In this document: positions 35,380 to 48,500 of the stretch, one piece after another
Layout of the letters: every line of letters starts with the position of its first letter
Numbering within the stretch: the first letter of the stretch is position 1
Assembly (NCBI RefSeq): GCF_040954835.1
Contig: NC_090714.1
Coordinates: forward strand, 8,854,501 to 8,918,500
From: Lepisosteus oculatus
Lineage: Eukaryota > Chordata > Actinopteri > Semionotiformes > Lepisosteidae
Direction of reading: 5' to 3'
DNA length: 64,000 bases
The notes under the pieces: model-generated
What the model was told of the DNA's origin: nothing
The model's input: only the letters and a program-made list of their open reading frames with translations
The model's database searches: none
Made by a program: the position numbers and the translations under genes

Positions 35380-38300
35380 TTAATACTCCTGTAAATCTGC
35401 AGACATACCCTGTGTCTTCTCCACCAAGAAGAAGCACAGTGTTCCAGCAAAGCCCAAGATGACCATCAAGAGAAGCTGCCAGGAGAGCAGTAGGTAGTTG
35501 CTGTAGAAAAACGCTACTGCTGCACATACAGACTGTAAGAAACAAATGTTTATTAATATCATTTTTCAGAAGGCACAAACAAAACCAACATCTGTAAACT
35601 TTAACAACACAAATAAAGACACAAGAGTTAGAAGGGTTTTAGAAATTCTAATGTCTGTGATCTTGATGAACCTTGATAAATGCATTAAAAGACATTTCAG
35701 TACAACTCCACTAAATGCACTGGAATCTAAACTGAGCAATAGTCTCTGCAATAGATCCACCACATTGTGCAGATTAGAGGTACTGAAGCTGTAACGCACT
35801 GCAGGGTAACTAAGCAACTTTGCAACTAAGGGTAGCCCTGTAAATTAGCTACTACAAAAGTCAATATAATAGGAACTAGTAATAGGTTTATTCCATGCTG
35901 AAAAGAGAAGAAAGAAGACACAACATACAGCTGAAACGTTGTGTTTTCTTTCTTCTCTTTTCAGCATGGAAGATACCTATTACTAGTTCCTTTGCACCCT
36001 ACGCATGCTGACACAGCTACCCACCTGAACTACGTCAATATAATAGTGCTGTTGTACATCAAATGTCTTGTTAAAAATACTGCATCTGTCCTGGACATGA
36101 GGGAAATAAAGCAAATTTCTATGTACAACAAAAGTTATTTAGGATTAGCAGTAGTAATAGACTATTAGGTACTCTTATTTTACTAGGTGAGCCAATTGAT
36201 ATATTCTCATTTACAATGATGACCTGGTGACCCATACACACTGGAGCTATTTAAGTGACGTATCTTGCTCAAGGGCACAACACAAATGTCTCACCCATAT
36301 ACCACTGATTATTAGTGCAGAACTCTAATCCCTACCCCTTGTTACTATCTGAGAACTGAGCTGCAGCACAGGTGCCAAGGAGTGTCAGTACATGACTGTA
36401 TTCATTACCTGTATGAATTTGAAGATGGCAAATGCAGGAGAGCTTTGCTCAGCATACAAACACCCCAGGAGGCTGTATATCTGGGTATTGAAACAGCTAT
36501 CTCCAAGCCCAAGTAAAAAACTGCACATCAAGGTAACAGGCACACTATAGAAAAGCAATCAAAAATTACCTTGGGAGAAACATCATCGATAATGGTTCAG
36601 TTTTAAAATGAGAATGATTACAATTCAGGGTATGAAACAAAACAGTTTAATGAGAATGAATCATACCTGGGGGTGAGGTAGGGTTCAAGCACAGTGACAG
36701 ATTCAAAGACAATTGGGGCATCATCAGGGATGTTAAGGAAAATTAAATAAAATGAGATAAAATGCACCATCATTCCCAGGAAAACAACAGAGGTACGTCT
36801 GAACCGGCTGTTCTTACACAAAAGCCCAAATAAGCCACCACCTGAAAATAACAATAGATTTATGAACCAACTTTCAAAACAAAGTGCTTGACTCATGTGA
36901 TCGTGCCTAGAACTGGAATGGATGTGGTCACCAATATTCTCACATGGAGAAGTAATTAATTCCTCATAACAGTGTTGTCAGCTGTTTTCTTTAAATGATT
37001 AGTAAGAGAAGGCTCAATCAGATAACTATTACTATCAGGAAGACGGACACTTCCTATATATTCTAATTTCAATTAACTAGTTAGTGCAGTAACAAAGATA
37101 GTGTGCAGTCTCCTGCTCCCTTGCCAGTAACCTAATATACTGTACCTACCGACAATCTCTCCGATTCCCACCAATATTCCAGAGAGCCCTATTAGGCCTT
37201 TGGCTGAAGTTCCAAATTGTGCTGTTGCTCCTATGCAGGTCCCATACACGCCACTATAAAATGTCAGTTCCAGGCCTACAAAATGATCAGATATAGAATA
37301 TTGTACTGAAGATATCACTGAATTAGCAAGGCCTTTCAAAATTACTCAGTGAGTAAAAGAAACTGAAAAAAGAACATATAGGATTTTTGTGAAATGTCTT
37401 AACATAGTAATATTGCAGCTTTTCCAAAAGTGCAGTTTGTGGGCTTAAATTAAGTATTGTTGTTTTGCTTTAATAATGCTGTTTTTAGATATTTACAGTA
37501 CTTACCACTGTAAGCCATACAGAAACTTAGAAGAAATATGGTCTTAGTGCCAAACATGTTTATCATTGTTCCTAAAAAATCAAAAACCACATTACAGTCA
37601 ACATACTAGTGTATCAACATGGTATGAACCAACACAAGGAAACATTGCAGTCAAGGAAATCCCGAAAATACTAATACAAACTAGGTAAAATCTTAACTGT
37701 TAATATTTAAGATGGATAAGTGCAGGGTGCCACACACAGGTAACAGAATAAAATACAAATAACATCTGTGAAACCCTAACCCTGAAGAAGCAACCTATGA
37801 AAAAGACTGTTCCTTAAGTTGATACAGTACATACAGTACACAGCATGCTATAACAAAGGTAACAGTTTGCTTAATTGGGATCTAGTAAAGACTCTGAAAC
37901 TGATAATAGGAAGGAAGAGATTAGAAAATAAACATAGACAGCAAAGAGTCATGAATGTAATGTTAATATTCTATTTATTTTTTATGACTTTGTCTCCACA
38001 AAATCTTGACAAACTGGTGCAGTTTAAAGTTGTACTTACTGAACTCTGTTGTGGCCTCTCTAACAGCAGAAAGTGCTCTTTGCTTGTAACTGTAGGAAAA
38101 GGAACAGTAACTTAAACTTAGCCAGCAGCCATATCACCCTGCAACTCACAACTGGCAACCCACTGAAACTAAGCAGGTGTGAGCCTGGTCAGTACCTGGA
38201 TGGGAGACCTCCTGGGAAAAACTAAGGTTGCTGCTGGAAGAGGTGCTAGTGGGGCCAGCAGGGGGCGCTCACCCTGCGGTCCATGTGGGTCCTAATGCCC

Positions 38301-41300
38301 CAGTATAGTGACGGGGACACTATACTATAAACAGGCGCTGTTCTTCGGATGAGATGTAAAACCGAGGTCCTGACTCTCTGTGGCCATTAAAAATCCCAGG
38401 GTGTTTCTCGAAAAGAGTAGGGGTGTCCGGGCCAAATTTCCCCATTGGCCCTTACCAATCATGGTAAGAGCATTACTCTGCTCTCCTCCCCACTACTAGC
38501 TGATCTGTGGTGAGCGTTCTGGCGCATCCAGGTGGATGCTGCACATTGGTAGTGAAGGGGAGTCCCCATTACCTGTAAAGCGCTTTGAGTGGAGTGTCCA
38601 GAAAAGCAATTATTATTATTAAACATTAGTCAAAACCACTCAAGGGTAATGAAATCTTAGTAGTACTGTGAAGTCAGGTTTAATCAATCTGCATCAGAGC
38701 CCCTGTTTCGCTCTAACAGTAGAATTTCAGAATTACTGAAATCTAGTGTCCCATGAATGTGTCCTGGAAGAAAGCTGTACAAAGTTAAATAAAATAAAAG
38801 AGATAAAATCCCATATGTATTTACATCATGCTTGCTGGAAGCAAGGAATCATTTTCTTCATTTGGGGCTTCATCTGGATCACAGTTCTTTCTCAGAACAA
38901 TAAAGCTCAGTGTTCCCAGCAAAGAAAGGACCAACAGAACAACAAACACAGTCATTCTGTCTTTATCTGCAAAGACAAACAGCAATGTGAAAAAATAGGA
39001 CTATTGGATGAGTTTTGCAAAACACTGTATCACAATATAATTTAAAGTAAAAGGGTATTTCACAACAGATACACAGCAGTTCATTGAGCCAGAGCACATC
39101 CTGGTTTCTGTAGCATTAAGAGGACTAGAGAACATGTGACTTTCCTCCTAAGATGGAACACAGATCCATCACAAGGAGTACTTCCCAGCACTGCTGGTTC
39201 CTATTGATACAGCTGGAGCAATTAGAGCAAATTCAAGGGTCAAGGGTAAAACATCTCAGTCAAGGGTACAACATCAGTGTCTGCAGAGATCTTGAACCCA
39301 CGACCTGTTAGTTATGATCCAAAAGGTGTACGTATACTATGCCACCCACACTGAATGCATGAAATTTAGAGCTATGGTCTGTCTGTGTGGCTGCTGATAA
39401 TAAGATTAGCACCTGTACTTTATTGACAATGCATACATACAGTAGGTACTACTCTTTTACCTGCAAGGTGCAAAAAACATTTAACAAAAGAGAAAAAAGA
39501 CAGGGTTAACTTCTCACTTCTAGCTAAGGGAAACTTGTTGTCATGAAATAATCCTACAGGCTTCATAGCAGACATTAAGGCAAAGAGCCTTACCTGTTAC
39601 TGTAATTTTTCCATTCCAATCGAAATAAATATATAGATTGCCGAACAGCATACTGGAATTGAGAAACATATGCTCAGTCTTAAAAACTAACATTGAAAAA
39701 GTTCTCAATAGCAGGTAGCAATGTCTGTATTCTCTTAAGCATATACTCTTAAGCATAAACTATTTAAACTATTATATAAGGCTTAACCTTTATATAATTA
39801 TGAAAAATCAATTGGATAACTCCAAAAACTGTATCAGCTTGCTACACTACTTTTCCTCTACCTTTCCTGAAAGAAAAAGCACAGCATATGAACAGTTACT
39901 GAACTGGATTTACATTTCAAAGGCTATAACCTGTGTCTGTAATAGTAACAATGTTCCAAGGCTTACCTGCACTGCAGGAGAGCCCAAAATAGCCCAGTAT
40001 TCTTGTTGATAGTGGAGGCATCAGAGTTCAATACCAGGAAATTTCCCTGAGCTGTCCACAACACTGTCAAAACACAAAAGCAGTCATAGCCCAACTTAAC
40101 TTGTAAGAAATATGCGTCCACAGACTCCGTAACTAGTAGGACCATGTGAAAGGATGTCTCAGTTCAACACAGTCCTATTTTTTGGACAGGGGCTATCTTT
40201 TCAAATTTGGGGTATCCTGAGTGAAGATGACAAAAATGTGTCATTTTCAAATTTGGGTGTGTATACCCTGCAATTCAAAATTGTGAAAAACAAATCATCA
40301 CCAATGTAACTGTTCATGTCAAAAGGCCTGAACAGCTGTGATATTATGGATACAGCCGTGAGAAACATCACATTCCCTCAGGTCACAACTAACTGTGTTA
40401 GGACTGATTGGGTTTGCGCTGTAAATCAAGGATTTTAAAACGTAGAGGTGTTAATCTGAAATGGATTTTGACTATTTTTAACACTGGATTAGAAATTGAA
40501 TACCCTTATAATACCCTTATACCCTTGAATACAACTTCTTGTTCCCTCCTCCACGATCTCTCACATATTTATTGCCATGTTCTGGTTCTCCAAAGTGATT
40601 AATTTATACACCAATTAGCAAATAAGCATCATATTCTAGAGCCAGCTACAGAAATTAGAACGGTGTCATGATATTAAACATGAAGCGGCTTACTGGACAA
40701 ATTAAACAAATCAATGACAGTGCAGGTATGGATAGCATTTGCAACAAAATGGCAAAGTTAATATGGTTTAGCTTGGTAAATGTTTACTTTTTCACCATTT
40801 GTTACAATACTATTTTTTTCTCCCGTTTATACTGTGTGTTTATAAAAGATATGAAGATATTTTAATAAATTTGATAACATTATGTGGGTCAATATGTCCA
40901 TAGACAAAGGTATTGATAATGGTTCTGATTACAAGGTCTCCATATCACCTTTCAATCACCTGACTTCGAAGTACCTGGCTCTCATCTCTGGCAAGCTGTC
41001 TAGATTGCCGTTAGCATGGCCTCGTATTTTCATCTTCTGTAAAATGTGTACAACAAAGATCAGCATTAAGATTTCAAAACAATTATTATTCCAGTCCCAC
41101 TCTAGACTACTGAATGGATGATTTGGCTGTTGAAAGTCACATTTCTAAATGATGACCAAAAGATGCACTGTGTAAAGGTGTGATGTTATGAAATAGCAGC
41201 ACATTGCTGTCAGCACTGATAGTTTACTGCAATGGAACAATTAAAGGTTTATTCCATTATATCCTGTGTTGCCATCTTATCTTTCTTGCTGCAATGATCC

Positions 41301-44300
41301 ACTAATACTAAGGCAGATAATTATGTCATCCATGATGACATCAAGAGGGTATCCAGATTCCAGAACATCTTCAGTGGATACACACTCACACTAAAGAGCA
41401 GCTGACCACTTCCATTATCTAACACAATATGCAGGTTTTCCTCTTTCTTGAGTGGGATTCATCTTGGGATTCCCTCTACTGGATGTGCCAAGATGCTAAA
41501 CATTTTTTGTTGTGAAGAAATAATATTTGAATTGAGCCAGGTAATTGATAACTATGATTAAGTTAAATAACTTATTCTATGAACACATTGACCACCTGTT
41601 TGTGTGCATATAAATATAAATACTAAAACGTTAAATACTTTAAATACTATATTTTTAAGTACAGTATATATAAATATGTACACCACATCTGCAGTATGTG
41701 TGTACTGTATATGTTGTATAAATATGACAGATAAAATATTTTGAATTTTAAAAATTGAAACTGCTCAAATTACCAAGCTTATACAATTTGTGTATGTGCA
41801 GGTTAAATGAATATTTAGATAAAATGTACCGAATTCTAATTATTTGAAGATTATTACATTCTGTTTCTTGCTATACAGTTTGCCAGCATATTCCACCTAC
41901 CTGTTTAGTTGACACCCTGTAATCTGAAAACAAACACATTTTAAAGTATGCACTGAATTTCATAAACCACTACAACAGAAACAGATTAATTTGCTCCTCT
42001 AACAAAAGATTTTTTCACCAATACGTGAATTAATTTATCCATAAGTCATCTAACTATAACATAATTTTTGTAAGTTCCTTACATAAAACATAAATCAAAT
42101 TAATAATTAGTTAATAAACCTAGCCAGTATGTCTTTGGAGAGTGGGAGAAAACTGGAGCACATGGAGAAATGATGGAAATGAAACACAGTTTCAACAACA
42201 GAACATGACCCAGAGAAAATGCATTTAAAACTAACAACAGGAGGGACTTCTTCCATAACAGGCTCAGGCTATGGGAGCATGGGAAAAGCTCATGTCGTTA
42301 AAACCAGTCCCCTAGCTTCTTTCAGGGAACGGCTGCATGAGATCCTCAGGTGAAATAACCTCTAGCTATCAAACAAGTGAGATGGGTCATTTGGCCTCTT
42401 CCTGTTTATAACCTTTCTTAAGTTCTTATGACAGTCATCTGTGAGAGGAATCAAAACGTGGATCCCGCAGCTTCAGGGAGCAAGGAAGTTAACAATAATT
42501 ATAAATTTCTCATTTCACAAATAACAAGTTGTTGCTGCCAGAATTTATCAGTTATTCATTAAAAGCAGGTATCACACACCAGGAAACAACACTGTAACCT
42601 TTGACCAGCAAGGGATTTCTTGCCAAGAAAACTCCAATACATAGTCCATAAAAGCTTAAAGCTTTTCCATTAAACCTCGGTATGTTTAAAAACAAACATT
42701 TTGCATTACCAATGCTCTTGCTTTATTGTTTTAGCTTTATATAACATAATGTAAATAAAATAAAATGCAATTTTAAGATACAGTATTTGAATAATTTCAT
42801 TTCTAGAAGACACAATGACTACAATACCTTCCATTGTACTTTGATGTATTTAGACAAGATTTATAAATATTACCAGAAGACATTTAACCCACATGACTTT
42901 GATTTCCATTAAATTAAATGTTGGCTAGCTTTGCAATACGAAATGGGAACAGAATAGAAGACTATTAAAGAAATATTAGTCCACATTGTGTGGCTTCCTT
43001 CCCTCCAAAACCTAAACATCAGTTCTGTAAAATAATACTGGGTCAAAAAAAATGTAAGTGACAGAATGAATAACACAGATGTTAAACAGTTGTTTACTTA
43101 CTAGCTGCAGCCACACCGATGAGAAACGAAGTCAAGTAAAAAGACCATGTTGCAGGAAGGATGAATGCAGCAATATACCCACTGTAGGGAATAAAAAAAC
43201 TGAACACTGATTTATCAGTGCATGAGTCTACTAAACAGCATCATTTTTTACAAACCTGACTTCTGTCTTCATTTCTGTTCATCCACCTGCTTTCTGGTAA
43301 CTGGCCTATATTACTCCCAGTGCAATGTGCAGATAACACAGATAATTAATCAAATTCAAGCTATACATATTATAAAACATTAAGTCAGAGCAAACCAATA
43401 ACTTGTGTCATATGGTCAACCTCAAGGCCCAACTTCATCAATTATTATTCTGGCTGTGAAAATATGTGCTTTCACTCCAGCACAGTGCAGAGCTGTGTAC
43501 TGCACACACTGGCCCTGTAGAAATGGGTTGCTTGTTGTTCTTTTTGGAGGGTATGGCATTTTGAGACAATTACTATTTTCAAAGACACTGACCTGTACAA
43601 TAGTCCACTAAGCATCATCGTCAGTTTAGGTCCAATTACTGCAATGACCGAGGGAGCTATAAAATTAGAAGCTGCAAAAACTCCGTAGATAATAGCAAAA
43701 CTACAAGGAGAGAAGATAACAAGGCTTATTAGTCAGGCTATTCACCCCTAATTTTACAGTGTCTACCTTCAAAATAAATTAAAAACAAGCGTGAGTCTTG
43801 CCTTACCTGTTGTAACCACTGCCCTCAAACGTAGTGTTGGCCAAACTCTTAATAACTGTTTGCTAAAAATAAAAGCTTAAAATAAATCAAAGAAGAACAA
43901 AAGTTTTCTCCTTAAAAATTACAAATTCTACATGCTCTAAATGTCACACAATGGAATTAAAAGTTTCATTATGATGCTGTAATTTTGAGAATATGAAGAT
44001 AACATGCTTTAACATTTCAAATGCAGCTATGTTTTGAACTGAAAAACCTGTGGCTGGATATATGCAAAACTAGGCTCTTGACACTGGCATGTCTTTGTGA
44101 AGAATTGATCTACAGTATGTGGAGAAAAGTTAAAAGTGTGTAATAAGATACCAAAAGAACATGGGGCAATGTGAGGAACAAAGGTCCCATTATTTGGCTT
44201 AAATCACATGCTGTATTTAATGCCTTAAGCAGGAGACGCCGAGTTTATATTTCTGCAAGAAACCAAGTAGCAAATTAGATATCTTTAACTGCTTCACTTC

Positions 44301-44756
44301 GATTACTAAAAAAGCAAATGCAAGTTTACATCGGAAGATTTTAAGGACCTTATTATACATTACAGTTTACCGCCGTCGCCTAATTAAAGAAAGATGACAA
44401 ACATTTGCCATTTCAAAATAGAGTATACTGTAACTGTAGACTGAGTAAAGCGATCAAAATTTGAACTATTACGAAAACATTTAATTTTCATGTTATTTAA
44501 ATGTAGTCCCGAAACTCAAAAGCTCTCATTATATGTGATACAAACCCCAATACTTACTATAAGCATATAATCAATACAGTACATATGTTTTGTTTAAAGC
44601 TATCTAGGTAACTTTACGACTCCAGTAAAACGCTCGTAATGTCTTTAATAAGAAATCACGACTTACTTCAATGTTTCCACAAGTCGTAAAAGCAGTAAAT
44701 ATCAGCAGAAATCCTATTCCAAGAATGACAACATTAAAGGTCCTGAAGTCTGCCAT
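35380..44756 (-). CDS. MFSD11/UNC93-like major facilitator protein (complete, 13 exons)
   Basis: Exons in transcript order: 44756-44667, 43862-43807, 43700-43593, 43181-43102, 40063-39967, 39652-39594, 38966-38825, 38089-38040, 37571-37506, 37275-37150, 36841-36667, 36544-36409, 35532-35380. The total is 1338 nt, 445 aa plus stop, against about 449 aa for MFSD11. All phases and GT-AG borders agree. Family blocks include LIFTAFTTCGNIEQTVIKSL, AAAMLWTAQGNFLVLNSD, GLELTFYSGVYGTCIGAT, FLLGLGDSCFNTQIYSLLG and SVCAAVAFFYSNYLLLSWQ. About 12 hydrophobic spans are expected, with an acidic cytoplasmic loop at DPDEAPNEENDSLLP. NTTFEGSG in the first loop has a possible N-glycosylation site. The substrate is unknown for the family. 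Human MFSD11 lies in another block, so this could be MFSD11 itself or a separate paralogue; I leave the symbol empty. Confidence 0.93.
35872..35990. repeat. 119-bp near-palindrome from the hammerhead-like family (copy 6)
   Basis: ggaactagtaatagg at the left pairs with cctattactagttcc at the right, and tccatgctgaaaagagaaga pairs with tcttctcttttcagcatgga. The arms pair almost throughout, around a short loop (atacagctgaaac). The right side continues to 36030 with tttgcaccctacgcatgctg and agctacccacctg. It lies in the last intron of the MFSD11-like gene. Confidence 0.85.
36200..36345 (+). repeat. Decayed fish interspersed repeat
   Basis: It contains tatcttgctcaagggcacaa and ctctaatccctacccctt, modules of the family seen inverted at 25190-25487. 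It is heavily diverged. Confidence 0.4.
38123..38622 (+). mobile_element. Full-length 5S-derived SINE (copy 5)
   Basis: The 5S-like head (gctaagcaggtgtgagcctg is close to actaagcaggtgtgagcctg here; ctggatgggagacctcctgg), the middle module and the tail ending in aattattattatta are all present. It lies in the intron between exons 7 and 8 of the MFSD11-like gene, just upstream (on +) of exon 8. Confidence 0.93.
39076..39350 (+). repeat. Decayed fish interspersed repeat ('gagccagagc ... gaacccacgacctg')
   Basis: cattgagccagagcacatcc, cagatccatcacaagg and gatcttgaacccacgacctg occur in the order typical of the family at 14934-15178. It is strongly diverged. Confidence 0.5.
40064..43101. other. Long intron 4 of the MFSD11-like gene
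   Basis: It contains a fragment of the hammerhead-like family (ggaacaattaaaggtttattcca, about 41233-41262) and old repeats at 42118-42432. The rest is very AT-rich, including TATA-rich sequence at 41640-41720. No missed exon is needed, since the phases on both sides fit. Confidence 0.55.
42118..42432 (+). repeat. Two adjoining old repeats (copy 3 of the 'gggccaaatgg' family)
   Basis: 42118-42200 has the gtctttggagagtgggagaa module. 42224-42432 has ctcaggctatgggagcatgg, ggaacggctgcatgagatcc and caagtgagatgggtcatttg, parallel to 14140-14370. Confidence 0.55.
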
Positions 44757-45514
44757 AGTGGAAGTTTAAAAATATGTTAAAAGCAAGATTAATCTTCAAT
44801 TTAAATTAAATAACAGTATTTTTAATGCAGAAAAGATCCGTCCTCGGATCTGCTTGTCATCGTTCCTTCATGTGGATACGCCAGCGTAGTTTTACTGCCG
44901 TATTCTGACAACAATCTGCGCCACCTGGACAAGATGAGGCGTACTGTATGTGTTATGGGGAATAGCACACTTGGACAGTTCATCCCTCTTTACCCCGCCT
45001 CTCCTTTCTTAAAACGACAGTGCGCTTCTAATTCACGTGTTGGACAGGGAGCTGTAGTTGACCAATCGAAAAGAAAGCCATTTATTTTACACTATTTTCA
45101 AGTTTAAAGGTGCACACTAACCAATACAAGAGATGTTGTCAGTACATCTTTGACAAACAGACATGCTTATAAGATTGTAATACTAACAAATATACATCTT
45201 GAAAGCATTGCGTTGATTAAAAAATGTATAGAACTGCATCGTCATCGACTTCATAAAGCCTTTTTTATAATGTGCTTCTCTCCTTTATTAAATTATTGTT
45301 ACAGCAACATGCACATATCGAACAAAATCAAACGCAATACTCTTAATCGTTGTTTTCGAGACGAATGCTTTGTTGTTGTAAATACACTGAAGAACAGTGA
45401 GTGATTTCTGAACTTTTAAAAGCAGCGCCGGGTTGCTACGGAAGCCCGTCAGCTCGAGCTGGAGAGGCACGCAGGTTTCCCAGCAGGCTCGCCGCGTTAT
45501 TGTACACAATCATC
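44757..45514. promoter_or_regulatory. Probable bidirectional promoter of the MFSD11-like gene and UBFD1
   Basis: The two start codons face away from each other across 758 bp. The part nearest UBFD1 (45420-45514) is GC-rich and CpG-containing compared with the surrounding DNA. CCAAT boxes are visible (gaccaatcg near 45060, aaccaatac near 45119). There is no clear TATA box. The start sites are not known. Confidence 0.55.
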
Positions 45515-48500
45515 ATGGCGTCGCAGGATGGTGGGTACAGAGAGAATATGGATTTTTATACCGTTACAACAACCATAGCGGTTTCCTGCTTTTATTTGAC
45601 ATACGCGTAACGTTGTATAACTTATACCGATTAACCTGATGGGTGTGTAGCCAGCCAATCGTTTATCATGATAATTTTGGAGGCGATGTAACACTCTGTG
45701 GTCGCTTACGTTACAGAGCAGAAGGGGGTTATGTAAGTTTTTCATTAAAAAACAAAAAAGAAAAAAAGAAACCACGGTCTCTCTCTATATCTTTCGAGGT
45801 GAAAATATGTAGGTTGGACAGTTTGTCATGTCCTGTTGGTGTCATGTTGGAATGTTTTGTTTGAAAATCATGAGATTGATTTGAACAGGGTGCAGCTGTC
45901 ATTGCTAAATGCAAGTGATACAAAAATACCCTTGTTAGTCATCGTAGCCCAAAGCCAGGCTGGCGGTGTTAATGAAACTGCAGTTTCTTTAGGTTAACCA
46001 AGAGTTATACATTCAGTCATACAGTAAATAAGTTTGTAATTTCAATGCAGTATGACTTATTTTCTTAAAGGGGCAGGCAGTTACATGCGTCCAATATTGG
46101 GCTGGTTTTGATATGTTGTTTTTTAATTCTAACTTTGTGTAAAAGTTTACGCTTGGCAATACTGTCCAGGTGATGGAGGACACGCAAAAAGCGACGCCTC
46201 GCAGAAAAGACGAATTTTTCTCCGAAGTTGTGAGTGAAAAGGCGTATATAATATGTAGTTTTACGTTTTACGTATAACTGACAGGGAGGAGTATCAGTGC
46301 ATATCAGTATCAACACGTTACATACATGGAGCGAGTAAACTAGTGTTTTAAAATCCTTGTGAATGAGTCTGCAGTACTGCTTAAGTTCAAGTTTAACTGC
46401 GGAAGCAGCAATGCAGTGCAGCTCTGTTCTTAGTTAAATGCTCATGTTTCTCTTTGCGTTAAAGGGGGTGAAAGTATGATGCAAACTGGTGCCAGTCCCA
46501 AGAAGGAGCCGGTGCCGTACGGAAAAGCCGGTGACGGGGATGCCGAGGCCGCTGAACAAGCATCGCAATCATATGGGGAAAACTCCACAGCTCAGGTCTC
46601 TGCCGTCAGCAACGGGAGCGACAACGATGATGGGAAAGAAATGGTAGAGTTGAAAATTATCTGGAACAAGAACAAGTACGATTTAAAAATTCCCCTCGAT
46701 GGCACTGGAGCCAGTCTAAAAGAGAGAATTCACTCGCTTACAGGTAAGCATTCCTCTACAAAAAGTCCTGTAGTATAGGTTTATGGTCAAAGATGTTATT
46801 TTGACAACAACTGCGGGGTGAATTTTTGAGGCTGTTACTGTATGCTGCATTTCTTTTCACATTAAATATTTAAATTAAAGATTAAAGAGTAAAGATGAAG
46901 GTTAAAAGATACACATTTACATCTGCTTGATAATTTATCACCCTCAGTTATTACCAGTCTCCTCTCCAGTGACTTACCCTTCAAAACTTTTTTTTTGTTT
47001 TTCTGATTGGTTGCAGCTGTTTGGTTGTACTGTAATATTGCAGTCTGTCAGCTTCAGATTGTTCAAGGAGCTTCCTTTTTAATGTGTGTTTATGAATTAT
47101 TTTGTCTAATAGTGATTTGAGTTAAGAATCCCAAGTTAGTGCATGAAGTTCAGTACACCTTTTTTTTAAATGGTGTTTGTTTGTCTCTGTAGGTCTTCCC
47201 CCTGCTATGCAAAAAGTGATGTATAAAGGACTGCTGCCAGAAGACAAGACCCTGCGTGAAATTAAAGTAACAAATGGTGCAAAAATAATGGTAGTAGGAT
47301 CTACCATAAATGATGTTTTAGCAGTGAATACACCTAAGGAAGTCATTCAGCAAGATGTAAAAGCAGAGGAAAATAAAAAGGAACCTTTGTGTCGGCAAAA
47401 GGTGAGTTTTTATTAAACAGCATCTCATTACGTAAGGGGCTGAACCTTATTGGGTGGAAAAATAGTACAATTTAGTTTTTTTTGCACAGCTGTTTGGTCC
47501 ATTTCAGGCTTTTCAAGCTGCATGTGTACTGATAGTAATGAAAATACTTGATGTCTTTATTCAAGCATTAAAGCAATGTAGAACATCATAAATACAAAAT
47601 AAGTTGATGTACAGTACTACTAAAACATTGCATGATGCACAAATTGGAGTAGAATAGTATACAAAGATGTGGATATGGAGAATAGTATAGTCTTTAAATG
47701 CACGGTGTTCAGTAAGTGAAGAAAACAATGCAAAATACAAGACGCATAAGTTAAAGCACTATCATACGATCTCAAGGTGCTGTCTGATCTGGTAGGCCTT
47801 GATCTTGAACTTTTTAGTAGTGAAAGATCTGTAGACAAACTCTAACCACTGCCAAACTATGTATAAGTATAGGTTATGAAAACCCTTTCCGAATGTTAAT
47901 TGTTTTGCATCCCTCCCCACATCATCAGCCTTTTGCTCAGTCCATCTAATGGCAGAGTTCATCCCTAATTAGGTGGGTTAAACCAAATCTGGATCTCAGA
48001 TTGCTCACACTGTAACCTGCTCATTCTTAGCATGAAGGTACTGAAATATTATTACAACTATCACATCTTGCAGTGCAAACTTCCTCAAAGTTCCATGCTT
48101 GAAGTATCAGATACAAGCTTATTGACAAGAACCAGCAGATTGTAAAACATAAAAATAAACTGCAGTGTGATCCAGTCCGTTTCCCATGGTTTCACAAAGC
48201 ACAATATTGTTACTCCAAACAAATCAAGGTACAGTATTTTTCAGAGAATAGCAGTGCTCGATTATATTTATAGGCCATATTATAAAGTGGTAAGATTGTG
48301 TTCACATCAAGTAATGGAACAGGTAATGGTTCTATATAGGATTTATGGCGGAGAACAATCAGATGTACGATAAATGATTATTCACCCATTTTTTAACCAC
48401 TTACTTCAGTTGAGGGGTGTGGTGGTAAATTACACAACTTTAAATAACTGTCCCCAATGTAATGTAACACAACTGTATGTTATGTTTTGCTACATACCTT

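Noticed and set aside
45150-45404. 84-codon plus-strand frame between the MFSD11-like gene and UBFD1
   Set aside because: Composition is that of random AT-rich DNA, and there is no recognisable motif. It lies in the presumed shared promoter.
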